A DNA stretch of 64,000 nt from Eubacterium ruminantium (GTDB taxonomy: Bacteria; Bacillota; Clostridia; Lachnospirales; Lachnospiraceae). Both the position numbers and the translations under genes were made by a program. Of this stretch, positions 33,928-44,000 are shown piece by piece (within the stretch, counting starts at the first letter, position 1; each line of letters opens with the position of its first letter). The notes below the pieces were generated by a model. That model was not told the origin of the DNA. It worked only from the letters and a program-made list of their open reading frames with translations, and did no database searches. The DNA lies in the NCBI RefSeq assembly GCF_900167085.1, contig NZ_FUXA01000007.1, positions 62,001 through 126,000 on the forward strand. The letters run 5' to 3'.

Positions 33928-35010
33928 TTATGAATTAGCTTCTTCAAATGCCTTCATGAACTCAACAAGCTTCTCTACACCTTCGATTGGCATAGCGTTG
34001 TAGATAGATGCACGCATACCACCTACTGATCTGTGACCCTTAAGGTTAACAAATCCTGCTGCTGTAGCTTCCTTAACGAACTTAGCATCAAGTTCATCAT
34101 TTCCTGTTACGAATGGTACGTTCATAAGTGAACGATCCTTCTTCTCTACTGTTCCTCTGAACATCTTTGACTGATCAAGGAAATCATAAAGGATTGCAGC
34201 TTTCTTCTCATTATGAGCCTTCATAGCTTCAAGTCCGCCCATTGACTTAACCCACTTGAATACAAGTCCGCAGATATAAATACCATAACATGGAGGTGTA
34301 TTGTAAAGTGAATCAGCATCTGCCTGTGTCTTATACTTAAGCATTGTTGGTACGAATTCAGGAAGATCATCTCTGATAAGGTCTTCTCTGATGATAACAA
34401 CTACAACCCCTGCAGGTCCTACGTTCTTCTGAACACCAAAGTAGATAAGTCCGTAATCTGATACATTTACAGGCTGTGAAAGGATATCAGATGACATATC
34501 TGCTACAAGGATCTTGCCCTTTGTATTTGGAAGAGTCTTGTAAGCTGTTCCGTAGATTGTATTGTTATGGCAGATATAAACATAATCAGCATCATCATCG
34601 ATCGGAAGATCAGAACAATCAGGAATGTACGAGAATGTCTTGTCTTCTGATGAAGCAACTGCATTTGCCTTACCATACTTCTTAGCTTCCTGATAAGCCT
34701 TCTTAGCCCACTGTCCTGTGATGATATAATCAGCAACACCATTCTTCATAAGGTTCATTGGTACAGCTGCGAACTGCTGTGATGCACCACCCTGAAGGAA
34801 AAGCACCTTATAATTATCAGGAATGTTCATAAGATCTCTTAAGTCTTTCTCTGCTTCTTTAATGATAGCATCATAAGTCTTGGATCTATGACTCATCTCC
34901 ATTACGCTCTGTCCGGATCCCTGATAATCAAGCATTTCATCTGCTGCCTGCTTTAAAACTACTTCCGGTAAAATTGATGGTCCAGCTGAAAAGTTATAAA
35001 CTCTTGCCAT
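33928..35010 (-). CDS. serC: Phosphoserine aminotransferase
   Basis: 360 residues, PLP-dependent class V aminotransferase; converts phosphohydroxypyruvate to phosphoserine. YNFSAGPSILPEVVLKQAAD at the N-terminus, FLQGGASQQFAAVPMNL near 70 and PLP-lysine in FGVQKNVGPAG near 195 are diagnostic. Upstream of serA and downstream of ilvB by 48 bp. No serB is seen in the window. Confidence 0.96.
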   Translation of the reverse strand: MARVYNFSAGPSILPEVVLKQAADEMLDYQGSGQSVMEMSHRSKTYDAIIKEAEKDLRDLMNIPDNYKVLFLQGGASQQFAAVPMNLMKNGVADYIITGQWAKKAYQEAKKYGKANAVASSEDKTFSYIPDCSDLPIDDDADYVYICHNNTIYGTAYKTLPNTKGKILVADMSSDILSQPVNVSDYGLIYFGVQKNVGPAGVVVVIIREDLIRDDLPEFVPTMLKYKTQADADSLYNTPPCYGIYICGLVFKWVKSMGGLEAMKAHNEKKAAILYDFLDQSKMFRGTVEKKDRSLMNVPFVTGNDELDAKFVKEATAAGFVNLKGHRSVGGMRASIYNAMPIEGVEKLVEFMKAFEEANS

Positions 35011-35058
35011 TTTTTATTCCTCCATATTTGAAAACATATAAATTATTATCTTAATTAA

Positions 35059-36741
35059 TTACTTATTAAGCTCCTCTTCACTGTCGAAACATGTCTCGAT
35101 AGCTGCACCAGGGGCAACCATTGGCCAAACCTTATCGTCCTGACCAATTACACATTCTATAACATAAGGACCCTCTCCTGCAATAGCTTTAGTGAGTGCA
35201 TCCTCAAATTCTTTAACTGTTGTAACTCTGAATGCTGTACAACCAAGTCCTTCAGATACTTTAACGAAGTCAACTCCGTCATTAAGAACAGTATTGGAAT
35301 ATCTCTTATCATAGAAAAGTGTCTGCCACTGTCTAACCATACCGAGAACATGATTATTGATAACAATTTCTATCATATGAACATTGCTTCTTGATGCAGT
35401 AGCAAGTTCATTCATATTCATTCTAAAACATCCGTCACCTGCAATGTTGATTACAGTTTTGTCAGGACATCCAACCTTAGCTCCGATAGCTGCTCCAAGT
35501 CCGTAACCCATTGTTCCGAGTCCGCCTGAAGTAAGAAGCTGTCTAGGTTTCTTATAACTATAGTACTGAGCTGCCCACATCTGATGCTGACCTACATCAG
35601 TACAGATTATAGCCTCGCCATTTGTCTTTTCATAAATCTTATTGATTACTGCAGGACCTGTGAGATTTTCCATATCATAATGAAGCGGATACTCTTCCTT
35701 GATAGCTTTTATCTCAGCCATCCAGTCAGCTTTCTTCTTAGCAGTAATCTTTGTGTTGAGAGTCTTAAGGATCTCTTCTGCATCACCTACTATGCTTGCA
35801 TCAACTTCAATATTCTTATTGATCTCAGCAGCATCGATATCTATATGAAGAATCTTTGCATCTGCAGCAAACTTTGAAGCCTTACCGATAACTCTGTCAG
35901 AGAATCTTGCTCCGATAACGATAAGAAGATCTGCCTTATTTACACCAAAATTGGAAGCCTTTGTACCATGCATTCCGATCATTCCGGTATATCTCTTACT
36001 TGTTCCGTCAAATGCACCCTTACCCATAAGAGTATCACATACAGGAGCATCAATCTTCTCAACAAAATCAGCGAGTGCTTTTGATGCACCGGAAAGTGTT
36101 GCACCGCCACCAACAAGTACATAAGGTCTCTTGGAAGCATTAATTATATTAACAGCCTTCTCTATATCATCACTCTTAATAGTAGATGTAACCTTTGCGA
36201 TAGGTTCAGGCTTATGATATTCATAATCCGCATAACTTGCCGTTACATCCTTTGTAATATCTACAAGAACAGGACCCGGTCTTCCGGATTTTGCAATCTT
36301 AAACGCACGTCTTATTGTATCTGCAAGTTCATGTACATTCTTTACGATGAAGCTATGCTTTGTAATAGGCATAACAACACCTGCTATATCTATCTCCTGG
36401 AAGCTATCCTTACCGAGAAGCGCAACACCAACATTTGCAGTAATGGCAACAAGCGGAATGGAATCCATATATGCTGTTGCTATACCTGTTACAAGATTGG
36501 TTGCTCCCGGTCCTGAGGTTGCCATACATACACCCACCTTACCTGTAGCTCTCGCATAACCATCTGCAGCATGTGCAGCTCCCTGCTCATGTGATGTAAG
36601 AATGTGTGTGATTTCTCCTGAATGCTTATATAATTCATCATAAACATTAAGTATTGTACCACCCGGATAACCAAAGACGGTATCAACGCCCTGTTCCTTA
36701 AGGCATTCAATAACAATCTCAGATCCACTTAACTGTTTCAT
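35059..36741 (-). CDS. ilvB: Acetolactate synthase large subunit
   Basis: 560 residues. ThDP-dependent enzyme of valine, leucine and isoleucine synthesis. N-terminal catalytic Glu in HEQGAAHAADGYARATGKVG near 50, FAD-related central domain, and ThDP/Mg site GDGCFRMNMNELATA near 435. The small regulatory subunit gene ilvN, commonly next to ilvB, is absent; serC follows instead. It lies 123 bp after ilvD. Confidence 0.95.
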   Translation of the reverse strand: MKQLSGSEIVIECLKEQGVDTVFGYPGGTILNVYDELYKHSGEITHILTSHEQGAAHAADGYARATGKVGVCMATSGPGATNLVTGIATAYMDSIPLVAITANVGVALLGKDSFQEIDIAGVVMPITKHSFIVKNVHELADTIRRAFKIAKSGRPGPVLVDITKDVTASYADYEYHKPEPIAKVTSTIKSDDIEKAVNIINASKRPYVLVGGGATLSGASKALADFVEKIDAPVCDTLMGKGAFDGTSKRYTGMIGMHGTKASNFGVNKADLLIVIGARFSDRVIGKASKFAADAKILHIDIDAAEINKNIEVDASIVGDAEEILKTLNTKITAKKKADWMAEIKAIKEEYPLHYDMENLTGPAVINKIYEKTNGEAIICTDVGQHQMWAAQYYSYKKPRQLLTSGGLGTMGYGLGAAIGAKVGCPDKTVINIAGDGCFRMNMNELATASRSNVHMIEIVINNHVLGMVRQWQTLFYDKRYSNTVLNDGVDFVKVSEGLGCTAFRVTTVKEFEDALTKAIAGEGPYVIECVIGQDDKVWPMVAPGAAIETCFDSEEELNK

Positions 36742-36864
36742 TCTTCCTCTCCTTTATATAGTCTTATTTATGTATAATTCGTAAAAAATCTAATAATTAC
36801 TATTTCTACCACAACAGACGCTTAATGTCTAGTCTAATGTTTGAAATAGTCCAAAATAAACCGA

Positions 36865-38535
36865 TTAATTCTTTGGAATCTCTAAGATAGCTCCTCTGTT
36901 TCCTGATGTTACCATTGAAGCATATCTTGCAAGATATCCTGTCTTAACCTTAGGCTCTCTTGGTGTCCAAGATTCACGTCTCTTTGCGAGCTCTTCATCA
37001 GAAACTTTAAGGTTGATAGAGTAATTATTGATATCGATTGAAATGATATCTCCCTCTTCTACAAGAGCGATAGGTCCGCCAACTGCTGCTTCAGGAGAAA
37101 CATGTCCGATTGAAGCACCACGGCTTGCTCCTGAGAAACGTCCGTCTGTAATAAGAGCTACTGTAGAGCCAAGTCCCATACCTGCGATAGCTGATGTAGG
37201 ATTGAGCATTTCTCTCATTCCAGGTCCGCCCTTAGGGCCTTCATATCTGATAACAACAACATCTCCGGCTACGATCTTTCCGCCCTTGATTGCTGCTATT
37301 GCATCTTCTTCACATTCAAATACTCTTGCAGGTCCTTCATGGCAAAGCATTTCAGGAACAACTGCTGAACGCTTAACAACCGAACCGTCAGGAGCAAGAT
37401 TTCCTTTAAGAACTGCAAGTCCACCTGTCTTTGTATATGGATTATCAACAGGTCTTATAACTTCAGGATCCTTATTTACAGAATACTTAACTGCTTCAGC
37501 GAGAGTCTTACCTGTTACTGTCATGCAGTCTCCATTTATAAGGCCGATATCATAAAGCTCTTTGATAACTGCATATACACCACCTGCTTCATTAAGATCT
37601 TCCATATAAGTAGGACCTGCAGGAGCAAGGTGACAAAGGTTAGGTGTCTTCTCGCTAATAGGATTTGCAAATGATATATCAAAATCGAATCCGATCTCAT
37701 GTGCGATAGCAGGAAGATGAAGCATAGAGTTTGTTGAACATCCAAGTGCCATATCAACTGTAAGCGCATTAAGGATTGCATCCTTTGTGATGATATCTCT
37801 AGGACGGATATTCTTCTTTAACATATCCATAACTGCATAACCTGCTTTCTTAGCAAGTCTGAGACGCTCTGAATAAACTGCAGGAATTGTTCCGTTTCCA
37901 GGAAGACCCATACCAAGAACTTCTGTAAGGCAGTTCATTGAGTTTGCAGTATACATACCTGAGCATGAACCACATGTTGGGCAAACATTCTCTTCATATT
38001 CTCTTACATCATCTTCATCTATCTTACCTGCAGCAAATTCGCCGACAGCTTCAAACATAGATGAAAGGCTTCTCTTACGTCCCTTTACATGACCTGCAAG
38101 CATAGGACCACCTGAAACAAATACAGTTGGAACATTAACTCTTGCAGCTGCCATAAGAAGTCCCGGAACGTTCTTATCACAGTTAGGGATCATAACAAGT
38201 GCATCAAACTGATGAGCAATTGCCATTGCTTCTGTTGAATCAGCTATAAGATCTCTTGTAACAAGAGAATACTTCATTCCGATATGACCCATTGCGATAC
38301 CGTCACATACTGCTATAGCCGGGAACATAACAGGCGTACCACCTGCTTCTGCAACACCAAGCTTAACAGCTTCAGCAATCTTATCAAGATTCATATGACC
38401 GGGTACTATCTCATTATATGAACAAACAATACCTACCATTGGTTTCTTTATCTCTTCTGCAGTATAGCCCAGCGCATTCAAAAGTGAACGTGCAGGTGCC
38501 TGCTGCATACCACATTTCATATTATCACTCTGCAT
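36865..38535 (-). CDS. ilvD: Dihydroxyacid dehydratase
   Basis: 556 residues. Fe-S enzyme dehydrating dihydroxy acids to 2-keto acids for Ile/Val. Cluster cysteines are in [10 protein letters not shown] near 118 and [18 protein letters not shown] near 187. [20 protein letters not shown] near 470 is characteristic. It begins 5 bp after a small DUF3592 gene, so both are probably on one transcript. Confidence 0.97.
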   Translation of the reverse strand: MQSDNMKCGMQQAPARSLLNALGYTAEEIKKPMVGIVCSYNEIVPGHMNLDKIAEAVKLGVAEAGGTPVMFPAIAVCDGIAMGHIGMKYSLVTRDLIADSTEAMAIAHQFDALVMIPNCDKNVPGLLMAAARVNVPTVFVSGGPMLAGHVKGRKRSLSSMFEAVGEFAAGKIDEDDVREYEENVCPTCGSCSGMYTANSMNCLTEVLGMGLPGNGTIPAVYSERLRLAKKAGYAVMDMLKKNIRPRDIITKDAILNALTVDMALGCSTNSMLHLPAIAHEIGFDFDISFANPISEKTPNLCHLAPAGPTYMEDLNEAGGVYAVIKELYDIGLINGDCMTVTGKTLAEAVKYSVNKDPEVIRPVDNPYTKTGGLAVLKGNLAPDGSVVKRSAVVPEMLCHEGPARVFECEEDAIAAIKGGKIVAGDVVVIRYEGPKGGPGMREMLNPTSAIAGMGLGSTVALITDGRFSGASRGASIGHVSPEAAVGGPIALVEEGDIISIDINNYSINLKVSDEELAKRRESWTPREPKVKTGYLARYASMVTSGNRGAILEIPKN

Positions 38536-38540
38536 AATCT

Positions 38541-38960
38541 TTACTCCTTTTGTTTGATAATGTCAAACACAGTAACCAACAATACTACTGCTCCGAGACC
38601 TGCCAAGATAAATCCCATAATCTTAAAGAATGTCGGACTATTATCGAATCCTTCTATATAATTCTTTTTCGGATTATCAGGATTATATCTGACTGTAAAT
38701 TGTTCGCCTCTTCTTACATAACTATGTATGTATCCTTTTTTTTGATACGTTGTACCATCAACCTCAAACTTTACAGTCGTTTTGTATGCATGTCCGTTTC
38801 TGCCTCTTCTTACACGTATTACGCTAGTAGCTGTTGCAACCGTTTCTCCTGTGTATGAATCGATTTCCTTTTTAAGTTCGTCCGGTTTCAAAAAAGCTAA
38901 AAATAATCCGATACCAATCAGTATCACGCCAGCCAAACCCATGATCATATTTTTATTCAT
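38541..38960 (-). CDS. DUF3592-like membrane protein
   Basis: 139 residues with TM helices at about 5-24 and 110-132, and between them a basic extracytoplasmic or cytoplasmic beta-rich domain ([40 protein letters not shown]), matching DUF3592. Function unknown. Located directly before ilvD. The leader contains a 7-bp inverted repeat tgaacag/ctgttca (38978-39009). Confidence 0.75.
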   Translation of the reverse strand: MNKNMIMGLAGVILIGIGLFLAFLKPDELKKEIDSYTGETVATATSVIRVRRGRNGHAYKTTVKFEVDGTTYQKKGYIHSYVRRGEQFTVRYNPDNPKKNYIEGFDNSPTFFKIMGFILAGLGAVVLLVTVFDIIKQKE

Positions 38961-39109
38961 TTTAATCCTCCCTAATGTGAACAGCCCATCGCCAAATTCA
39001 AACTGTTCAGATAAATACTGCTTATAACATCAAATTCTCAAATCCCCCTGTATGGATTTAGATCCTGAACATAAACCGACCAAAATGAAATAAAAAAATA
39101 TAATGCGAA

Positions 39110-40192
39110 CTAAATTCTGTCAGCTATAAGGCTTCCCATCTCATCGCATTTAACCTGAGCTTCGCCCGGCTTAGCGATATCGATTGTACGATAGCCTTCT
39201 TCAAGTACCTTCTTAACTGCTGTTTCAATAGCATCTGCTTCTTTATCAAGGTCAAATGTATAACGTAACATCATTGCTGCACTAAGAATAGTAGCTATTG
39301 GATTTGCTATATTCTTTCCTGCGATATCAGGAGCTGAACCACCTGATGGCTCATACATACCGAACTTTGTCTCATTAAGAGATGCAGAAGGAAGCATTCC
39401 GATAGATCCTGTGATCATCGAAGCTTCATCAGAAAGAATATCTCCGAACATATTCTCTGTAAGCATTACATCGAACTGTGAAGGATTCTTTACAAGCTGC
39501 ATTGCGGCATTATCTACAAGCATTGTCTCAAATTCAACTTCAGGATAATCAGCTGCAACTTCAGCAACTATCTTTCTCCAGAGTCTTGATGAATCAAGAA
39601 CATTTGCTTTATCTACAAGTGTAACCTTCTTACGACGCTTCATTGCTATATCAAAACCTTTGATCGCAATACGTCTGATTTCTTTCTCTGTATATGTAAG
39701 TGTATCAACTGCTGTCACTACACCATCTATCTCTTTAGTATATCTGTCTCCGAAATAAAGTCCACCGGTAAGCTCTCTCATTATCATCATATCGAAGCCC
39801 TGTGCTGCTACCGACTCTTTAAGAGGACAAGCTTCCTTAAGTTCCGGATAAAGATAAGCAGGACGAAGGTTAGCAAAAAGTTCAAGCTCCTTACGAATTT
39901 TCAGAAGTCCTGCTTCAGGCCTCTTCTCAGGTGGAAGTTTATACCATGGACTTGTCTGTGTATTACCACCGATAGACCCGAGAAGAACCGCATCCTTAGA
40001 CTTTGCGATTGCTACAGCCTCATCTGTAAGAGGTTCGCCTGTAGCATCTATAGAGCATCCACCCATAAGGATCTGCTCATAATTAAATGTGTGTCCGAAC
40101 TTTTCACCGACTTTATCAAGAACCTTCATTGCTTCAGTAACAACTTCAGGTCCGATTCCGTCACCTTTAATAACTGCTAGATTACAAATCAT
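39110..40192 (-). CDS. leuB: 3-isopropylmalate dehydrogenase
   Basis: 360 residues. NAD-dependent oxidative decarboxylation in leucine synthesis. GDGIGPEVVTEAMKVLDKV at residue 10, VDKANVLDSSRLWR near 195, the TENMFGDILSDEASMITGSI metal-binding region near 245 and EPSGGSAPDIAGKNIANP near 282 are typical. Last leu gene after leuC and leuD. Confidence 0.97.
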   Translation of the reverse strand: MICNLAVIKGDGIGPEVVTEAMKVLDKVGEKFGHTFNYEQILMGGCSIDATGEPLTDEAVAIAKSKDAVLLGSIGGNTQTSPWYKLPPEKRPEAGLLKIRKELELFANLRPAYLYPELKEACPLKESVAAQGFDMMIMRELTGGLYFGDRYTKEIDGVVTAVDTLTYTEKEIRRIAIKGFDIAMKRRKKVTLVDKANVLDSSRLWRKIVAEVAADYPEVEFETMLVDNAAMQLVKNPSQFDVMLTENMFGDILSDEASMITGSIGMLPSASLNETKFGMYEPSGGSAPDIAGKNIANPIATILSAAMMLRYTFDLDKEADAIETAVKKVLEEGYRTIDIAKPGEAQVKCDEMGSLIADRI

Positions 40193-40226
40193 TTTATCAT
40201 CTCCTGTTTATATAGATTATAAACTA

Positions 40227-40715
40227 TTATTCTTTTGAATTTACGTAATTGATAAGACCACCCTTAGCGATAAGGTTCTGCATGAATGGAGGGAATGCCT
40301 GTCCCTGATATGTCTTACCTGTTGTCTCATCTGTTATTACACCACTGTCGAAATCTATATCAACAATGTCTCCTGCTTTGATCTCATTTGCTGCTTCTGC
40401 ACATTCAATAATAGGAAGTCCTATGTTGATTGAATTTCTGTAGAAAATTCTTGCAAATGTATCAGCGATAACACAGCTGATTCCTGAAGCCTTGATTGCG
40501 ATAGGTGCATGCTCTCTTGAAGAACCGCAGCCAAAATTCTTGCCGGCTACCATTATATCTCCGTCTTTGACTCTATTTACAAAATCAGCATCGATATCTT
40601 CCATACACTTCTTTGCAAGTTCTGCAGGATCGGCAGTATTAAGATATCTTGCCGGGATGATAACATCTGTATCTACATTGTCACCATATTTATGTACTGT
40701 TCCATGTGCTTTCAT
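40227..40715 (-). CDS. leuD: 3-isopropylmalate dehydratase small subunit
   Basis: 162 residues from ATG 40713-40715 with AGGAGG upstream; an in-frame extension to 40799 overlaps the preceding gene and has no ribosome site. Small subunit of isopropylmalate isomerase. [15 protein letters not shown] near 12, [15 protein letters not shown] near 55 and the swivelling-domain core fit LeuD. It is separated from leuC by a small membrane-protein gene. Confidence 0.95.
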   Translation of the reverse strand: MKAHGTVHKYGDNVDTDVIIPARYLNTADPAELAKKCMEDIDADFVNRVKDGDIMVAGKNFGCGSSREHAPIAIKASGISCVIADTFARIFYRNSINIGLPIIECAEAANEIKAGDIVDIDFDSGVITDETTGKTYQGQAFPPFMQNLIAKGGLINYVNSKE

Positions 40716-40795
40716 GTAAGCCTCCTGTTCTTTAGATAAACGATAGATCTTTATCGTTCGCTCTATTCTATTTATTTCATTTAATTCTGTATATT

Positions 40796-41128
40796 TCATT
40801 TAATATTATTTTTCTTTTTTTTATCTATCCTGATTGCTGAAACCACTGCATAAACCACAACCAGCACCAGTAAAACATACTCAACTATAAGAAAAATATA
40901 ATTCTTTGTGCCGCAGAATAATCCATCCATGATCAACTGAATTCCAATCAGCAGAAATACTATTCCCGATTGGCGGTAATATGGTTTCTTGTCCATGGTG
41001 CGTCGTTCTTCTTTATTTGCATAAATCCACGCATTATTTATAAGCGGCCCTTTTTCCTTAACCTGAAGGATCCCTAAAGTAATGCATAACGCCGCAGCCA
41101 CATACATGATTATTTCTACAGCTATCAT
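40796..41128 (-). CDS. DUF3784-like membrane protein
   Basis: 110 residues. Three hydrophobic helices (about 3-21, 52-68, 76-100) and a central cytoplasmic-type segment [20 protein letters not shown] with KPYYRQSG, typical of DUF3784. Poly-Lys/Asn C-terminus. It sits between leuC (15 bp) and leuD, splitting the two subunits of one enzyme. Function unknown. Confidence 0.75.
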   Translation of the reverse strand: MIAVEIIMYVAAALCITLGILQVKEKGPLINNAWIYANKEERRTMDKKPYYRQSGIVFLLIGIQLIMDGLFCGTKNYIFLIVEYVLLVLVVVYAVVSAIRIDKKKKNNIK

Positions 41129-41143
41129 AAGCTTACCTCCTAA

Positions 41144-42403
41144 TTACAGTTCTTCAGGTGAAGCGATCTTTCCGAGAACTGCTGAAGCCGCTGCTACTGC
41201 AGGACTTGCAAGGTATATTTCAGAATCAATAGCACCCATACGTCCTACGAAGTTACGATTGGTTGTTGAAACCGATCTCTCTCCGTGAGCAAGGATACCC
41301 ATATGTCCTCCAAGGCAAGGACCACAAGTAGGAGTTGAAATGATTGCGCCTGCATTTATAAATATCTCAGCAAGTCCTTCCTTAATCATCTGAAGGTAAA
41401 CCGCCTGAGTTGCAGGAATAATTATAACTCTTACATTCTTAGCACATGTACGTCCGTTTAATACATCTGCAGCGATACGCATATCAGAGATACGACCATT
41501 TGTACATGAACCGATAACAACCTGATCGATAGTGATATCGCCAACCTCATCTATAGTCTTTGTGTTCTCAGGAAGATGAGGGAATGCAACTGTTGGACGA
41601 AGTGTTGAAAGATCAATAGTATATGTCTCGTCATATTCTGCATCTTCATCTGCTTCATATGCTTTATATTCTCTTGTTGCATGCTCTTTTAAATATTCAA
41701 CAGTTAATTCATCTACAGGGAAGATACCATTCTTGGCACCGGCTTCGATAGCCATATTCGCGATTGTGAATCTGTCGTCCATTGTAAGCTCTTTGATACC
41801 GTCACCAACGAATTCCATTGATCTGTATCTTGCACCGTCAACACCGATCTTGCCGATGATGTGAAGGATAACATCTTTACCACTTACCCATGCCGGCTTC
41901 TTTCCTGTTATAACAAACTTAATAGCTGAAGGTACTCTGAACCATGTCTGTCCTGTAACCATACCGCATGCCATATCTGTACTTCCCACACCTGTTGAGA
42001 ATGCACCGAGCGCACCGTATGTACATGTATGTGAATCAGCTCCTATAACTGCATCACCTGCAACTACAAGACCTTTTTCAGGAAGGAGTGAATGTTCAAT
42101 ACCCATTGCTCCTACATCGAAATAATTTGTGATCTGATTTTCGTTTGAGAAATCTCTAACCTGTTTAACATGTTCAGCACTCTTAATATCTTTATTAGGA
42201 GTAAAATGATCCATTACAAGAGCGATCTTGTCTTTATCAAATACGTCCTTCTTCTTAAATTTACTTAGTTCATTGATGGCCACCGGAGTAGTTACATCAT
42301 TTCCTAACACAAGATCAAGTTTCGCTTCGATAAGATCACCTGCTGCAACACTTGGAAGACCTGCATGAGCAGCAAGAATCTTTTGGGTCATAGTCATTCC
42401 CAT
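41144..42403 (-). CDS. leuC: 3-isopropylmalate dehydratase large subunit
   Basis: 419 residues, aconitase family. Isomerises 2- to 3-isopropylmalate. Cluster cysteines lie in VIGSCTNGR near 298 and [13 protein letters not shown] near 358; [20 protein letters not shown] near 122 is also conserved. The length fits the two-subunit HacA/LeuC type. Start ATG follows TAGGAGG. First leu gene; a promoter and CodY-like box lie upstream. leuA is not in the window. Confidence 0.97.
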   Translation of the reverse strand: MGMTMTQKILAAHAGLPSVAAGDLIEAKLDLVLGNDVTTPVAINELSKFKKKDVFDKDKIALVMDHFTPNKDIKSAEHVKQVRDFSNENQITNYFDVGAMGIEHSLLPEKGLVVAGDAVIGADSHTCTYGALGAFSTGVGSTDMACGMVTGQTWFRVPSAIKFVITGKKPAWVSGKDVILHIIGKIGVDGARYRSMEFVGDGIKELTMDDRFTIANMAIEAGAKNGIFPVDELTVEYLKEHATREYKAYEADEDAEYDETYTIDLSTLRPTVAFPHLPENTKTIDEVGDITIDQVVIGSCTNGRISDMRIAADVLNGRTCAKNVRVIIIPATQAVYLQMIKEGLAEIFINAGAIISTPTCGPCLGGHMGILAHGERSVSTTNRNFVGRMGAIDSEIYLASPAVAAASAVLGKIASPEEL

Positions 42404-42533
42404 ATTTATTTCCTCCTAAAATTTACTCAAGACAAAAGAGACGGTAATCTTCTCAAACTCACAAGAATGATTCCCGACTCATCTGTCAGTATATTCAACC
42501 TAAACTTTTTCGGTTAAACATGAATTAGATATG

Positions 42534-42581
42534 ATTATATATCTTTATATACCATAATTACAATCATTTTTTCTTGAAATT
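42534..42581 (-). promoter_or_regulatory. leuC promoter with adjacent CodY-like box
   Basis: Minus-strand -35 TTGTAA (42558-42563) and consensus -10 TATAAT (42534-42539), 18-bp spacer. Directly upstream, 42567-42581 reads AATTTCAAGAAAAAA on the minus strand, matching 11 of 15 positions of the CodY consensus AATTTTCWGAAAATT. Confidence 0.45.
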
Positions 42582-43928
42582 CATTTCTTTACCTTGATTA
42601 AGCCCCTCATATTCGGATTCAACCACCTTAAAAATGAGCTTATCGTCTACTTTTGAAAAAATACCGACGAACCAGTAATCTTCATTTATATATCCCTGAT
42701 TCATTACAAGATTATCATCGGTGATATTGGCATTACCTGTAACCGTATATAGATCCTTAAAGGTAAATTCAATCTTATATTCACCATTTTCCGTACTGTC
42801 TTCGGAGATCTTGAGGAGGCTCTCACCGTCTTCATCGAAAACCCATTCCCCAAGAAATTCATCATTAACAGCCGGCTTATGGTCTTCAACAGCCAGAATA
42901 TTATTATAATATCCGAATCCCAGATATTCAGGTTTTGATATCTTGGTTATGTCTCCGTTTTCATCGGTCTCAACATATACGATATCTGTTTCAAATACAG
43001 GCGAATGTGCTGATTTTTCATTATCTTTTATCTTATATTTGATGGCATAATTGTTGTAAGGATCGTCTGTATAAATAGGATAAAGCATTTCCATATCTTC
43101 GCCGTACCAGTTATCCATAAACAGATTTATATCTATCCTCTGAAGGAAAACCGAGTCACCGAGGTCCAGCCATCTGTTGGCATAGAATCCTGTGCCTTTC
43201 ACCTTAAGTGCTTCATTTCCTTCTTCCAAAAGGACTGTCTCCTCTTCCGGAATATCCTTTTTAAATATCCATGCTTTGTCGCCGGAAACATTTTTGAATT
43301 TAAATATCTCTCCCGACATCATTGTATCTTCATTACCTATTTCTCTAAGAGAAATGATATACTGGCCGTCCACAGTAGCCGCCAGAATCTGATAAAATGA
43401 AGTCTCATTCAAAAACTTCTCCTGATCCGTAACATATCCGTCAGAAGTGCTCTCAGGTTTTAAACCGATGAGATTCGCATTATTATCATCTTCAAATGCA
43501 TTTTGGAAAGATATATCTGCCTTAACAAATGCCTGACCATCTTCACCTGTTATCGTGCATTTCTTTTTATCTTCATAAAATTCGATCTTAAGTGCCGGAG
43601 TTTCACTGATAGGATTACCGCTATTAACCATAACCCACTCTCCATCAAGAAAGCTCATTATATCGTCCACTGTATCGACATAGATATCCTTTACATCCGG
43701 ACCATCTTTCAGTCCGGCAGGCAGAACAACTTCCGTAGTTATCTCAGTCACATCCGAACCCGGTTCATTTGTACTGAGCGAAGTACCGTTTATATCTTCT
43801 GTTGTTACAATACTGCTAGAAGGCTGTCCATGATTATTGTTATGCTTTTTATGCTGATTTGTATTCGAACATCCGGTAAGCATCGCAAGTCCCATCACGA
43901 CTCCTGCTGCCAGCCCCTTCTTCTTCAT
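42564..43928 (-). CDS. Predicted lipoprotein of unknown function
   Basis: 454 residues from the ATG at 43926-43928 (AGGAGGT upstream); a longer frame to 43973 lacks a ribosome site. Signal peptide with lipobox GLAMLTGCSN makes it a lipoprotein anchored on the outer face of the membrane. A His/Asn/Thr/Ser-rich stretch (25-70) precedes two weakly similar beta-rich halves, each with a WVMVNSG- or GEWVFDEDG-type motif (about 95 and 365). I do not recognise the family. Confidence 0.7.
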   Translation of the reverse strand: MKKKGLAAGVVMGLAMLTGCSNTNQHKKHNNNHGQPSSSIVTTEDINGTSLSTNEPGSDVTEITTEVVLPAGLKDGPDVKDIYVDTVDDIMSFLDGEWVMVNSGNPISETPALKIEFYEDKKKCTITGEDGQAFVKADISFQNAFEDDNNANLIGLKPESTSDGYVTDQEKFLNETSFYQILAATVDGQYIISLREIGNEDTMMSGEIFKFKNVSGDKAWIFKKDIPEEETVLLEEGNEALKVKGTGFYANRWLDLGDSVFLQRIDINLFMDNWYGEDMEMLYPIYTDDPYNNYAIKYKIKDNEKSAHSPVFETDIVYVETDENGDITKISKPEYLGFGYYNNILAVEDHKPAVNDEFLGEWVFDEDGESLLKISEDSTENGEYKIEFTFKDLYTVTGNANITDDNLVMNQGYINEDYWFVGIFSKVDDKLIFKVVESEYEGLNQGKEMNFKKK

Positions 43929-44000
43929 ATCTTTACCTCCTGTAGGGAATAACTCAAAATGTAAAATCATCATGCTTGATCCGTCATTTAAATGACCAAT

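Noticed and set aside
42404-42563. T-box leader upstream of leuC
   Set aside because: No GGTGGTACCGCG-type antiterminator sequence on the minus strand; only a promoter and possible CodY box.
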